DNA of 44,519 nucleotides from the NCBI GenBank assembly GCA_046336655.1, contig JBKDGH010000153.1, positions 1 to 44,519 of the forward strand, read 5' to 3'. The translations under genes and the position numbers were made by a program. This document shows positions 1 through 8,321 of the stretch, one piece after another (the stretch's first letter is position 1; every line of letters begins with the position of its first letter). This DNA comes from CANGTU01 sp046336655 (lineage in GTDB: Bacteria; Bacteroidota; Bacteroidia; Flavobacteriales_D; Sanyastnellaceae). The notes under the pieces were generated by a model that worked only from the letters and a program-made list of their open reading frames with translations, did no database searches and was not told the DNA's origin.

Positions 1-400
1 CAGTGTATTGAGCTGACTGTCCTGCGTTCACGGTGAACAGTGGATTTCCGTCAATCGCAACGATAGCTGCATCATCTGCAGAACCATCACCGGGAGTCGG
101 AACTTTCACCCAGAACGTAATCTCGCCGTCATTCCCGTTTGGTATTGTGACAACCTGTGACACTGACCCTACTTCGAGATTAGCGCCGGCTCCACCAAAC
201 CAGGCATACCATGTGCCAGCTTGCGCGACGCAAGGACCATTGCAGGTACCACAGGCAGCATCGCAAAGCGGAGTGCCGAAGTTGATGGAGCTTTCTGTCC
301 AGCCAACCATGGATCCGGATTCAAATCCCGGATTGATCAATTGCGCGGATGCGCATAGTGAAAGCGCGATCGCCGCAATCACAAGAGTAAAATTTTTCAT
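1..400 (-). CDS. Secreted protein, N-terminal part (runs off left edge)
   Basis: The frame is open from an ATG at 400 down to base 1, so only the first ~133 residues are present. It starts with a signal peptide (MKNFTLVIAAIALSLCASAQ), and cleavage is likely after ASA. The mature part begins LINPGFESG and continues with GWTESS, a Cys-rich stretch (CDAACGTCNGPC) and WYAWFGGAGA. This pattern is typical of jelly-roll, carbohydrate-binding-like modules at the start of T9SS-exported Bacteroidota proteins. The function cannot be named because the C-terminus is missing. It is divergent from rnr with a 141-bp gap. A weak -7-like box (TAATTTCG, 437-444 minus) lies upstream with no matching TTG. The coding assignment is firm; the module assignment is inference. 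Confidence 0.85.
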   Translation of the reverse strand, partial: MKNFTLVIAAIALSLCASAQLINPGFESGSMVGWTESSINFGTPLCDAACGTCNGPCVAQAGTWYAWFGGAGANLEVGSVSQVVTIPNGNDGEITFWVKVPTPGDGSADDAAIVAIDGNPLFTVNAGQSAQYT

Positions 401-541
401 GTGCGTGTTGTTTTTAGATGAATAATGAAGTGTGGGCGAAATTAGGCAGGCGCGGGCGGCTGCACGGGATATGTGGGATCAATTTTGTTCACATCTCTGC
501 ATTCACAATGGGATTCCTGATAGTGCCCGCTGCTAAATTGC

Positions 542-2692
542 ATGCGTATGGCAAGAAAACGACCTCAGGGAGCCACCTCCACTTTCAAGCGCGACCTGCG
601 CAAAGAAGTGATGGCAGTATTTGAATACCACCAGAACAAACCGTTGAACCATAAACAGGTCGCGGCTGCGCTCAGCGTGTCCGATGCAGGTGTCCGAACT
701 CTTATATATGAGATCATGCGGGCGGAATGTGACTCGGGTAAGCTGAAGGAAGTGGAGCGCGGTAAGTTCGTGCTTGCTCAGGCTCCCGGCCCCGATGCCC
801 ATGTGGGCTACATCGAAATCAACCGCTACGGAAAAGGATATGTAAAGGTGGAAGGGCAGGAGCGGGATATTGAAATTGCCAAAGGAGAAACCGGATTCGC
901 ACTCTACGGTGATCTGGTTGAAGTGGCATGGAATCCGAATGCACGCAAGCCACGGGGTAGAATTATCCGCGTGGTCGAACGCCTGCGCAAGCAGTATGTC
1001 GGAGTCATTGAGCTGAATAAGCAGACAGCCTTTCTGATTCCCGGCGATCGCCGCATTCACGTGGACTTTTACATTCCGAAGGAAGAACTCAATGGCGCGA
1101 AGCACGGCGACAAGGTTATCGTGGAACTGACCAAATGGGACCGACCGGATGCAAGCCCCTTCGGCCGTGTCACGAAAGTGCTTGGTAAGCCCGGGCTGCA
1201 CGAAGTGGAGATGCACGCAATTATTGCTGAGTACGGTTTGCCTTATGAATTTCCGGATGAGGTAGTGGCATTCGCAAATGGCATCGCTCCGGGGTTTACG
1301 AAAGAGGAAATTGCAGCGCGACGGGATTTCCGCGAAGTGCTCACGTTTACCATTGATCCATACGATGCAAAGGATTTCGATGACGCATTGTCTTTCCGCC
1401 AAATCAGTGATGATCTCACTGAAGTGGGAGTACACATTGCGGATGTCAGCTTCTATATGAAGCCGGGCACCGCTCTGGAAAAGGAGGCGTATCAGCGGGC
1501 CACAAGTGTATACCTCGTGGATCGCACCATTCCGATGCTTCCTGAAAGGTTGTCCAACGAATTGTGTTCGCTTCGTCCCAATGAGGACAAAATGTGTTTC
1601 TCAGCGGTATTTGAACTCAACCGCAAAGCCGAAATCGTGAAGGAATGGTTTGGCCGCACGGTCATTCACTCAGACCGCCGCTTTACCTACGAAGAGGCAC
1701 AGCAGATTATCGAAATGGGTGAAGGCGATCATTCAGAGGCCATGCTCGCTCTGGACGGGCTGGCGAAAAAGCTCAGGGAGAAGCGTTTTGCCGAAGGCAG
1801 CATCGACTTCAATACCGATGAAGTGAAGTTCCGCCTGGATGAGAAAGGCACACCGATAGGAGTGTTCGTGAAAACGATGAAGGACTCCAACAAACTCATC
1901 GAGGACTTCATGCTGCTCGCGAACCGCCGCGTGGCATCGTTCATCGGCAATCCGCCCAAGGGTCAGCCCCGTACTTTCGTCTATCGCATCCACGACAAGC
2001 CGGATCCGGAGAAATTGACCAAGCTCCGGAACTTCCTCAAGAATCTGGGCTACAAGTTGCCAAGGCCAACGGATTCTGATTCACACCGCGTGATCAAGGA
2101 GTTGCTCAGCAAAGTGGAAGGCCAGCCCGAAGAACACGCGATTCGTGAAATGGCCATTCGCTCAATGGCCAAAGCGGAATACTCGACCGACAATATCGGA
2201 CACTACGGGCTTGCGTTCGATTTCTATTCGCATTTTACTTCGCCGATTCGCCGCTACCCGGATGTGATGGTTCATCGTCTTTTGCAGCACTATCTCGAAG
2301 GTGGCACCAGCGTGAATGCTGCTGATTACGAGTTGAAATGCCGACACTCTTCCATGATGGAGAAGCGCGCATCCGAAGCAGAAAGAGCCTCCATCAAGTA
2401 CAAACAAGTGGAGTATATGCTCATGCACAGGGATCAGCTTTTCAAAGGGGTCATTTCAGGCCTTGCCTCTTGGGGGTTTTATGTGGAAGTTGAAGAGAAT
2501 AAATGTGAAGGCCTTGTGGCAATTAATACATTGCGAGACGACTTATATGAATTCGACAAGGATAAATACATCATCCGGGGGGTTCGCCGCAAAAGGGAAT
2601 TCCACATGGGTGATGAAGTGATGGTGCGGGTGATGGATGGTGACCTTCAACAGCGCACGCTCAACTTTGAATTGCTTTCTGACAAGCCCTGA
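542..2692 (+). CDS. rnr: Ribonuclease R (3'-5' exoribonuclease, RNB family)
   Basis: This 716-aa protein has the usual RNase II/R layout: an N-terminal winged-helix-like segment (about 20-80), OB/cold-shock domains (about 85-230), the RNB catalytic domain (about 265-600) and a C-terminal S1 domain (about 635-715, beginning FKGVISGLASWGFYV). The metal-binding aspartate cluster is intact in TIDPYDAKDFDDALS (D272, D278, D280, D281). Motifs DRTIPMLPERLSNELCSL and FTSPIRRYPDVMVHR are family-typical. The enzyme degrades structured RNA processively in the cytoplasm and acts in rRNA and mRNA quality control. The helicase-like N-terminal extension and the length favour RNase R over RNase II. A second ATG six bases downstream (548) is an equally possible start. 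An inverted repeat (2683-2713) spans the stop codon. Confidence 0.96.
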   Translation: MRMARKRPQGATSTFKRDLRKEVMAVFEYHQNKPLNHKQVAAALSVSDAGVRTLIYEIMRAECDSGKLKEVERGKFVLAQAPGPDAHVGYIEINRYGKGYVKVEGQERDIEIAKGETGFALYGDLVEVAWNPNARKPRGRIIRVVERLRKQYVGVIELNKQTAFLIPGDRRIHVDFYIPKEELNGAKHGDKVIVELTKWDRPDASPFGRVTKVLGKPGLHEVEMHAIIAEYGLPYEFPDEVVAFANGIAPGFTKEEIAARRDFREVLTFTIDPYDAKDFDDALSFRQISDDLTEVGVHIADVSFYMKPGTALEKEAYQRATSVYLVDRTIPMLPERLSNELCSLRPNEDKMCFSAVFELNRKAEIVKEWFGRTVIHSDRRFTYEEAQQIIEMGEGDHSEAMLALDGLAKKLREKRFAEGSIDFNTDEVKFRLDEKGTPIGVFVKTMKDSNKLIEDFMLLANRRVASFIGNPPKGQPRTFVYRIHDKPDPEKLTKLRNFLKNLGYKLPRPTDSDSHRVIKELLSKVEGQPEEHAIREMAIRSMAKAEYSTDNIGHYGLAFDFYSHFTSPIRRYPDVMVHRLLQHYLEGGTSVNAADYELKCRHSSMMEKRASEAERASIKYKQVEYMLMHRDQLFKGVISGLASWGFYVEVEENKCEGLVAINTLRDDLYEFDKDKYIIRGVRRKREFHMGDEVMVRVMDGDLQQRTLNFELLSDKP

Positions 2693-2723
2693 CCCTGCAC
2701 GCGAAAGGGCTTGAGGAAAAGAG

Positions 2724-2796
2724 TGCGCCCACCTGGGATCGAACCAGGGACCCTCTGATTATGAGTCAGACGCTCTAACCCCTGAGCTATAGGCGC
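2724..2796 (-). tRNA. tRNA with CAU anticodon (probably tRNA-Ile2, otherwise elongator Met)
   Basis: The 73-nt cloverleaf folds fully on the minus strand. The acceptor is GCGCCTA/TGGGCGC with discriminator A73. The D-stem is GCTC, the anticodon stem TCTGA/TCAGA with loop CTCATAA, and the T-arm CCTGG-TTCGATC-CCAGG. CCA is not encoded. CAU can mean initiator Met, elongator Met or lysidine-modified Ile2. The acceptor pairs C4-G69 and C5-G68 are the pairs reported as TilS (lysidine synthetase) determinants, which leans to Ile2. Isotype confidence is only about 0.6. Confidence 0.95.
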
Positions 2797-2829
2797 ATTT
2801 TCCGATCGCCGGATCCCGGCAAAGGGCCG

Positions 2830-2861
2830 CAAATGTAAACCGGATGGCGATCATTCCACAA
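2830..2861 (-). promoter_or_regulatory. Promoter for the CAU tRNA
   Basis: On the minus strand a perfect Bacteroidota -7 box TACATTTG (2837-2830) is preceded by TTG (2861-2859) with a 21-nt spacer, slightly long. The predicted start lies about 25-30 nt before the tRNA 5' end, leaving a leader that contains the small hairpin GCCGG-ATC-CCGGC (2808-2820) and would be removed by RNase P. Confidence 0.55.
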
Positions 2862-2961
2862 GATGATTTTTAGTGCAGGTTAAGTTTCCGGCTTAAGCAA
2901 GGGCTGGTTGGTTGTGCAATTCGGGGCCCGGCAGCGTATCAGCTCAAAACTCCGGATTACC

Positions 2962-2969
2962 TACTTTTG
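2962..2969 (+). promoter_or_regulatory. -7 box for tRNA-Arg
   Basis: TACTTTTG matches the Bacteroidota -7 consensus TAnnTTTG exactly and ends 13 nt before the tRNA. Transcription would therefore start just ahead of the mature 5' end. No TTG is seen at the expected -33 distance. Confidence 0.55.
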
Positions 2970-2982
2970 ACGTGGTTTTTTT

Positions 2983-3054
2983 GGCCCCGTAGTTCAACGG
3001 ATAGAATAGAAGTTTCCTAAACTTTTGATCCGCGTTCGATTCGCGGCGGGGCTA
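2983..3054 (+). tRNA. tRNA-Arg (CCU)
   Basis: This 72-nt cloverleaf has acceptor GGCCCCG/CGGGGCT (first pair G-U) and discriminator A. The D-stem is GTTC/GAAT, and the anticodon stem GAAGT/ACTTT encloses loop TTCCTAA, giving anticodon CCU (decodes AGG). The T-arm is CCGCG-TTCGATT-CGCGG. CCA is not encoded. It is divergent from the CAU tRNA and shares a 186-bp intergenic region with it. Confidence 0.95.
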
Positions 3055-3062
3055 CAATAATT

Positions 3063-3081
3063 CGGGAGATATCGGCTCCCG
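3063..3081 (+). other. Small hairpin downstream of tRNA-Arg
   Basis: CGGGAG and CTCCCG form a 6-bp stem around ATATCGG, 9 nt after the tRNA. No T-tract follows, so it may be a 3' processing or stop structure rather than a classical terminator. Confidence 0.3.
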
Positions 3082-3182
3082 GAAGGCTCCGGTGGCGTAA
3101 TTTAACCGGGATTTCCGCGCCCTGAGCGACAGGCTTTTGTCACGTTAGGCGCTGAACGTGAATACCTTAACTTACTTCGTAT

Positions 3183-3767
3183 ATGTGCTTTTCAGCCGCT
3201 GCAAGTTTCGGTGCTGGCGCGATCCTCACCACTACAGGTATCATCAGCCTGCGTATAAACAAGCAAAAGGAGCGCACCATGTTCAGTGCAATTCCGCTGC
3301 TCTTTGGACTTCAGCAATTTTCTGAGGGATTCGTCTGGCTCGCACTCACCGGCCATCCTGCCGGATTTGGCGCTGAGCCGCCCGGACTCATTTTCCTGCT
3401 CTTCGCACAGGTGCTTTGGCCACTCTGGGTGCCGTGGTCCGTCCTCCGGATGGAGCAGAACTCAGACTACCGGACCCTGCTTCGCTTTCTCACCGGGCTT
3501 GGTTGTGCAGTTTCCGCTTTTCTGCTGATCGGTCTTCTGTTCTTCTTTGAGCCCGTTGCGTTGATTTCAGGCCATCACATCCGCTATGATTTTCAGAGCT
3601 ATGTGCATACGTCACAATATACCGGTTTTTTATACGTGCTTCCTACTGTGCTGCCGCCGTTTTTGGCAGCCTCCAAACGATGCCACGTATTGGGCTGGGC
3701 AAATCTTGCATCATTCTTCATCACCAAATTTTTCTTCACCGAACACATCATTTCAGTATGGTGCTAG
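3183..3767 (+). CDS. Integral membrane protein, DUF6629-like
   Basis: The 194-aa hydrophobic protein opens with MCFSAAASFGAGAIL, the hallmark N-terminus of a small uncharacterised membrane family (I recognise it as DUF6629-like). Roughly five to six membrane segments are visible: residues about 5-25, 33-55, 70-85, 95-120, 140-160 and 170-190. Conserved-looking polar spots within the membrane part are QQFSEGFVWL and the C-terminal FFTEHIISVWC. No biochemical role is known to me. It stands alone: tRNA genes lie upstream and a convergent gene lies downstream. No clear -7 box is visible before the ATG. The coding call is secure; the function is unknown. Confidence 0.8.
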   Translation: MCFSAAASFGAGAILTTTGIISLRINKQKERTMFSAIPLLFGLQQFSEGFVWLALTGHPAGFGAEPPGLIFLLFAQVLWPLWVPWSVLRMEQNSDYRTLLRFLTGLGCAVSAFLLIGLLFFFEPVALISGHHIRYDFQSYVHTSQYTGFLYVLPTVLPPFLAASKRCHVLGWANLASFFITKFFFTEHIISVWC

Positions 3768-3855
3768 TTCGCTGCCATCATGAGCGCTGCAGTGGTTTGG
3801 ATTGTAAGTCAGCCTCATACCGAAGGTTCCGGCACCAGCCGGAGCTGACCCGCGG

Positions 3856-3887
3856 AAAAACGAAAGCCGGCTCGTTGGGGCCGGCTT
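3856..3887 (-). terminator. Rho-independent terminator for the 3919-5262 operon
   Basis: Read on the minus strand, AAGCCGGC and GCCGGCTT form an 8-bp stem (3887-3864) with an 8-nt loop, followed by TCGTTTTT (3863-3856). It lies 31 nt beyond the stop of the secreted-protein gene and in the convergent gap with the membrane-protein gene. On the plus strand no T-run follows. Confidence 0.75.
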
Positions 3888-3918
3888 GATATCGTTGAAT
3901 CGATTGGTGCGGTTCGTT

Positions 3919-4350
3919 TTATTCCTTGTAGCCCGTCATCACAGTCACACATCCTTCATGCGAAGTCACCGCAGACTGCTGATCAGGCACGCGGATCCGG
4001 ACAATGAGCTGCTGTGTGGATGAGGTCTTGAAATCAAATATGTACTTGTTCTCGCTCTTGCTGTCCTTCGAAGAATAAATTAGCTGGTTGTTAGTGTCCA
4101 GTACTTCGTAATCTACTTCGCCAAGGATCGGGTGAACCCCCACTACCAGGCGGTATTCCTTGTTGCCGTAAAAAGTGAGGAGCAACTCGGCCTCATCGCC
4201 GGGAACCAGCTGTGCAGAGTTGTAGTTGTCGTTTTGAACATAGCCCGACATCAGCGGAAGCACGCGGTTTTTCGTAAACGCTCTGCACTGGCCATCAGCC
4301 ACTCCGGGAAGGAGCATTAAAAGAGGGAGGAGGTATCTGAGGAATTTCAT
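3919..4350 (-). CDS. Small secreted protein, function unknown
   Basis: The 143-aa protein begins with a signal peptide (MKFLRYLLPLLMLLPGVADG, likely cut before QCRAF). The mature ~120 residues look beta-rich, with two cysteines (QCRAF near the N-terminus, HEGCVTV near the C-terminus) that could form a disulfide. Motifs such as LVPGDEAELLLTFYGNKEYRL suggest a small periplasmic beta-sandwich, but I do not recognise a named family. It follows the lipoprotein gene by 18 nt and is followed by a strong terminator, so the two genes are probably one transcript and may act together in the envelope. Confidence 0.8.
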   Translation of the reverse strand: MKFLRYLLPLLMLLPGVADGQCRAFTKNRVLPLMSGYVQNDNYNSAQLVPGDEAELLLTFYGNKEYRLVVGVHPILGEVDYEVLDTNNQLIYSSKDSKSENKYIFDFKTSSTQQLIVRIRVPDQQSAVTSHEGCVTVMTGYKE

Positions 4351-4368
4351 TTTGCTCGGTATTCAGGG

Positions 4369-5262
4369 TTAAGCAGTGTACTTTGTACGGATTTCAGCCA
4401 CTTTGGTTGCAATCTCTTTCAGTGTTTCCGGAGTCATATTCACTTTGCTTTGGTTGCCTATGACTACCATGCCGTCAGATTCTTTCTTGAGCTCCGTAGC
4501 GCCGGCTTCAATGGAAACCTTATCGAATAACGCCTGAAGCGCAAGCAGGTCGGCCTTCATCCCGGCCAGTTTCTCATGCTCCCCGAATTCCTGGAAGTAG
4601 TTGATCAGATTAGTGAGTGAATATTTCTGCTCGGCAATGCGCTTTTGAAGTTCCGGATTGTCGTTCTCCGCGTAGCGGGTGCTGAGGTACAGTGCCTCGA
4701 GCCAGCCACCGGCTATCACCAGCGCACTCACCTCAATGCGATTGTTTTCCTTGAGGTAGCCGTTAAGGTCTGAATAAGCCTCACTCACAATTTTCAGCAA
4801 TGAATCACGGCTGTCCTGATTGGACTGCAGACGCTCGATAATTTCGTCATTGAGTGCGCCGTCAACGCCCATCTCACGTGCCAGGCGCTGGGCTGCTGCC
4901 AGATAATTCATGCTTTCCTGCTTCTGTTCAAACATCGATGCATAGCTCAGGTCAGCGCCATAAATGCCGAGGTTCACAGCCTGTGATACCTCGCCTGTAT
5001 AGCGCGTGGCACCTTCAATCGGATTCAGCATACTGCCATCATAGGAATACCCCATTCCCTTAATCAGGGAGGCCATTTCCATGGGTGCCGGAATGGAGAA
5101 AAATATCTTCTGAAGCTCTTCCATACGAGCCATCTGAAGGCTGTCCATGTTGGCCTCAACGGCCGGTTGATCTGCTGTCTCATTGCCTGCCCCGCAGGAG
5201 AACAGCACCATCGTTCCGAGCGAAAGGGCTGTCAAAGCCCCGGTCATTCGCGGTATCATCAT
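4369..5262 (-). CDS. Helical lipoprotein, function unknown
   Basis: I place the start at the ATG at 5262. The open frame extends to a TTG at 5286, but from 5262 the protein begins with a compact lipoprotein signal (MMIPRMTGALTALSLGTMV) ending in lipobox LFSC, with the acylated Cys at residue 23. The remaining ~275 residues are rich in Glu, Leu, Ala and Asn and look almost wholly alpha-helical, with heptad-like stretches (for example PELQKRIAEQKYSLTNLINY). No known domain is recognised. It is the first gene of a pair with the secreted protein 18 nt downstream. A weak -7-like box, TACGTTTA, lies at 5304-5297. It could serve as an envelope scaffold, but that is a guess. Confidence 0.78.
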   Translation of the reverse strand: MMIPRMTGALTALSLGTMVLFSCGAGNETADQPAVEANMDSLQMARMEELQKIFFSIPAPMEMASLIKGMGYSYDGSMLNPIEGATRYTGEVSQAVNLGIYGADLSYASMFEQKQESMNYLAAAQRLAREMGVDGALNDEIIERLQSNQDSRDSLLKIVSEAYSDLNGYLKENNRIEVSALVIAGGWLEALYLSTRYAENDNPELQKRIAEQKYSLTNLINYFQEFGEHEKLAGMKADLLALQALFDKVSIEAGATELKKESDGMVVIGNQSKVNMTPETLKEIATKVAEIRTKYTA

Positions 5263-5440
5263 TTGTTTTGCGTTTTGGGTGGGCAACGTCAGGATGTAAA
5301 CGTACCACTATTTAAATCCGAAATATCCCGTTGTTGCGACCCTTATACGGAGCAAAGCCGAATAAGTTTTAACGACGGACGTGTTTATTTCATAATTCCC
5401 GTCAGTTCTGATTGCAGCAGCCCCCGACTCGGTCCCCGGC

Positions 5441-8227
5441 TCAATGTGCCTCAAGCCAGTTGGCGCCCGTGTTGACCTCTACCACCAGCGGAACCTGCAT
5501 CTTCACCGCTTCGCACATCTCTTTTCTGACCAGCTCCTTCAGTGCATCGGCCTCGACTTTCAACGCATCAAACACAAGTTCGTCATGCACCTGCATGATC
5601 ATCCTCGACTTCATGCCGTACTCTTTCATTGCGCGATGCAGCCGGATCATGGCAACTTTAATGATATCCGCAGCACTGCCCTGAATGGGGGCATTCACCG
5701 CATTGCGCTCCGCAAAGCCACGTACGACTGCATTCGACGAGTGAATGTCCGGCAGATATCTCCTTCTGCCGAGTATGGTTTCCACAAACCCCTTTTCGCG
5801 CGCTGAACGCACATTTTCCTGCTGGTATTCGCGAAGCCGCGGAAACTGTTTCCAGTAGGCATCAATGATTTCCTTGGCCTCCGAGCGCGAAATGCCGAGT
5901 CCCTGTGAAAGACCGAAAGCGCCCTGCCCATAGATGATTCCGAAGTTCACTGCCTTGGCCTTGCTGCGCATCTCGCGGTCAACGGCATCGAGGGATACTC
6001 CGAATACCTTCGCCGCTGTGGCCTTGTGAATGTCCTCGCCGTGTAAAAACGCTTCTATCATATGCTCATCGCCACTCAGCGAGGCAATTATGCGGAGCTC
6101 AACTTGTGAATAGTCAGCCGCAAGCAGAATACACTGGTCATTCGCCGGTACAAATGCCTTTCTGATTTCTTTTCCCCGTGGTGTGCGGATCGGAATATTC
6201 TGAAGGTTGGGATTGTTCGAGCTCAATCTTCCTGTAGCCGCAACCGCCTGCATATAATTGGTATGCACACGGCCTGTGGCCGGATGAATCATAGTCGGAA
6301 GGCTGTCCACGTAGGTGCTCTTGAGTTTTCTCAACTCGCGGTAATCGAGGATCTTGGCTACAATGGGGTGGCTGTGCTCATACCGTGAAAGCACGTCTTC
6401 ACTTGTGCTGTATTGTCCGGTTTTGGTCTTCTTGATATCTGTTGCAATGCCCAGTTTCTCAAACAGAATCGGCCCGAGCTGCTTGGGTGAATCAATATTG
6501 AACCGCTCTCCTGCAAGCTCATGAATGTCTTTCTCGATGAGGTCAATCTCTTCTTTGAGCTGCGCGGAATATTCTTTCAGAAATGCTTCATCTACCCGGA
6601 CTCCATCCCATTCCATCTGAGCAAGCACTTCGATGAGTGGTACTTCCACGCTCCGGAACAAGGGCGTTAGCCCGGCTTTTTCGAGCTCAGGGGCAAACCG
6701 TTCATAGAGCTGATAGGTTACATCCGCATCTTCCGCAGCATAGTCAAGGATCTGCTCCGGTGAGAGATCCGCCATGGTCCCCTGTGACTTGCCTTTCTTG
6801 CCAATCAGTTCTTCAATGGATATCGGCGTATACCCGAGGTAGTTGCGCGACAACTCATCCATGCCATGCCGCGAATCCGGGTTGATCAGGTAATGAGCAA
6901 TCATGGTATCGAAGATGGTGTTGCGCACTTCGATCCCGTATTTCATCAGCATCTTGAAGTCGAACTTGTAGTTCTGTCCGATCAGGGTTTTTGTGGTGTC
7001 GTGAAATACCGGCTCAAACTGTTTGAGCAGGATTCCTGTGCCGTGCTCATCTTCAGGAACCGGCACGTACCAGCCTTTGTGTGCGGAGGTGGAAAACGAC
7101 AATCCGACCAGCCTGGCGCTCAACGGCTCAAGGTCGCTGGTTTCGGTATCGAAGCTGTATGCGCTGCTTTCTTTCAGGTCACTGATCAGTTGCTGCAGCA
7201 GTTCCGGAGTATCGGCCATGCGGTAGTTGTGCGGGACTTCATTAATGGTCTTGAGTTGAAGCGCTTCCACAGCCGGCTGTATCTCTCCGCTGGAGTCGGT
7301 ATCGAAGAGCGTGCCCTGTGTAGGTTGCACTGCTTCGGATTCTTCATTGAGCACCCGCTTGGCGAGTTGACGAAATTCAAGTTCGTTGAAAATACCACGC
7401 AGCATTTCCCGGTTGAGCGGCTTCACGCGCAGTTCTTCTTCACTCAATGGCACCGGTGCATCAAGTAGAATGGTTGCGAGTTTCTTGGAGAGTATCGCCT
7501 GATCCGCATAGGTCTCCACATTTTCTTTCTGCTTGCCCTTGAGCTTGTCGGTGTTGGCCAGCAGACCTTCCAGTGAGCCGAATTCCTTCAGCAGCTTGAC
7601 GGCAGTCTTTTCTCCTACTCCGGGGATGCCGGGAATATTATCCACGGCATCACCCATCATACCGAGAATGTCAATGACCTGATCCACACGCTCGATACTG
7701 AATTTTTCGAGCACTTCAGGTATACCGAGTACCTCTGCACCGCCTCCCTGATAGCCGGGTTTGTAGATGAAGATATTCTCGCTCACGAGCTGACCGTAGT
7801 CTTTGTCACTCGTCATCATATAGGTCAGAAAACCTTCCTTCTCCGCTTCCTTCGCCAGCGTGCCGATGACATCATCTGCCTCGTATCCTCCTTTCATAAG
7901 AATAGGTATTCCGAAGGCTTCAATGATTTTCATGATCCATGGAACAGAGAGCTTGATGTCTTCGGGCGTCTCTTCCCTGTTGGCCTTATATGCTTCGTAA
8001 TCAATTTCGCGAAGGGTTTGCTCGGGCGCATCAAACACCACAGCGATGTGCGTGGGCTTTTCGTTGTTCAGAATGTCGAGCAGCGTATTGGTAAACCCGA
8101 ACATAGCCGAGGTGTTGAGCCCCTTTGAGTTGATTCGCGGCGTGCGGATGAATGCATAATAGGCTCGGAAAATCAACGCATACGCATCGAGCAGAAAGAG
8201 TTTCTTATCATGTTCACGTGTAATCAT
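5441..8227 (-). CDS. polA: DNA polymerase I
   Basis: This is a full-length 928-aa PolA. The N-terminal 5'-3' exonuclease/FEN domain (about 8-295) has LLDAYALIFRAYYAF, YEADDVIGT and the helix-hairpin-helix GIPGVGEKTA. The 3'-5' proofreading domain (about 335-520) keeps its metal ligands (D360 and E362 in SFDTETSDL, GQNYKFDFKML, and AAEDADVTYQLY), so proofreading is probably active, unlike some PolA proteins. The polymerase domain has motif A (ADYSQVELRIIASL), motif B (RSKAKAVNFGIIYGQGAFG) and motif C (VHDELVFD, H881-D882-E883). It fills gaps and removes primers in replication and repair. It is divergent from the DUF2490 gene with a short gap. No terminator is obvious before the lipoprotein gene downstream. 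Confidence 0.98.
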   Translation of the reverse strand: MITREHDKKLFLLDAYALIFRAYYAFIRTPRINSKGLNTSAMFGFTNTLLDILNNEKPTHIAVVFDAPEQTLREIDYEAYKANREETPEDIKLSVPWIMKIIEAFGIPILMKGGYEADDVIGTLAKEAEKEGFLTYMMTSDKDYGQLVSENIFIYKPGYQGGGAEVLGIPEVLEKFSIERVDQVIDILGMMGDAVDNIPGIPGVGEKTAVKLLKEFGSLEGLLANTDKLKGKQKENVETYADQAILSKKLATILLDAPVPLSEEELRVKPLNREMLRGIFNELEFRQLAKRVLNEESEAVQPTQGTLFDTDSSGEIQPAVEALQLKTINEVPHNYRMADTPELLQQLISDLKESSAYSFDTETSDLEPLSARLVGLSFSTSAHKGWYVPVPEDEHGTGILLKQFEPVFHDTTKTLIGQNYKFDFKMLMKYGIEVRNTIFDTMIAHYLINPDSRHGMDELSRNYLGYTPISIEELIGKKGKSQGTMADLSPEQILDYAAEDADVTYQLYERFAPELEKAGLTPLFRSVEVPLIEVLAQMEWDGVRVDEAFLKEYSAQLKEEIDLIEKDIHELAGERFNIDSPKQLGPILFEKLGIATDIKKTKTGQYSTSEDVLSRYEHSHPIVAKILDYRELRKLKSTYVDSLPTMIHPATGRVHTNYMQAVAATGRLSSNNPNLQNIPIRTPRGKEIRKAFVPANDQCILLAADYSQVELRIIASLSGDEHMIEAFLHGEDIHKATAAKVFGVSLDAVDREMRSKAKAVNFGIIYGQGAFGLSQGLGISRSEAKEIIDAYWKQFPRLREYQQENVRSAREKGFVETILGRRRYLPDIHSSNAVVRGFAERNAVNAPIQGSAADIIKVAMIRLHRAMKEYGMKSRMIMQVHDELVFDALKVEADALKELVRKEMCEAVKMQVPLVVEVNTGANWLEAH

Positions 8228-8321
8228 GGCAGTGTCAATTGGGCGGGAAAGTTAACGCCGGGGATTTTGCCTGCGGATGAAAGGATATCCACCATTTTTG
8301 CGGCTTGATTACGCTGGTGAA

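Noticed and set aside
533..1435. Long open frame (300 codons) on the minus strand opposite rnr
   Set aside because: It lies entirely antisense to a well-conserved RNase R, has no recognisable domain and has a cysteine- and histidine-rich composition typical of antisense frames.
2683..2713. Inverted repeat CAAGCCC/GGGCTTG as an rnr terminator
   Set aside because: The loop is 17 nt, the stem overlaps the stop codon and no T-run follows on either strand; too weak to call.
6866..7468. Open frame of 200 codons on the plus strand within polA
   Set aside because: Antisense to the conserved proofreading region of DNA polymerase I; no family resemblance and no promoter.
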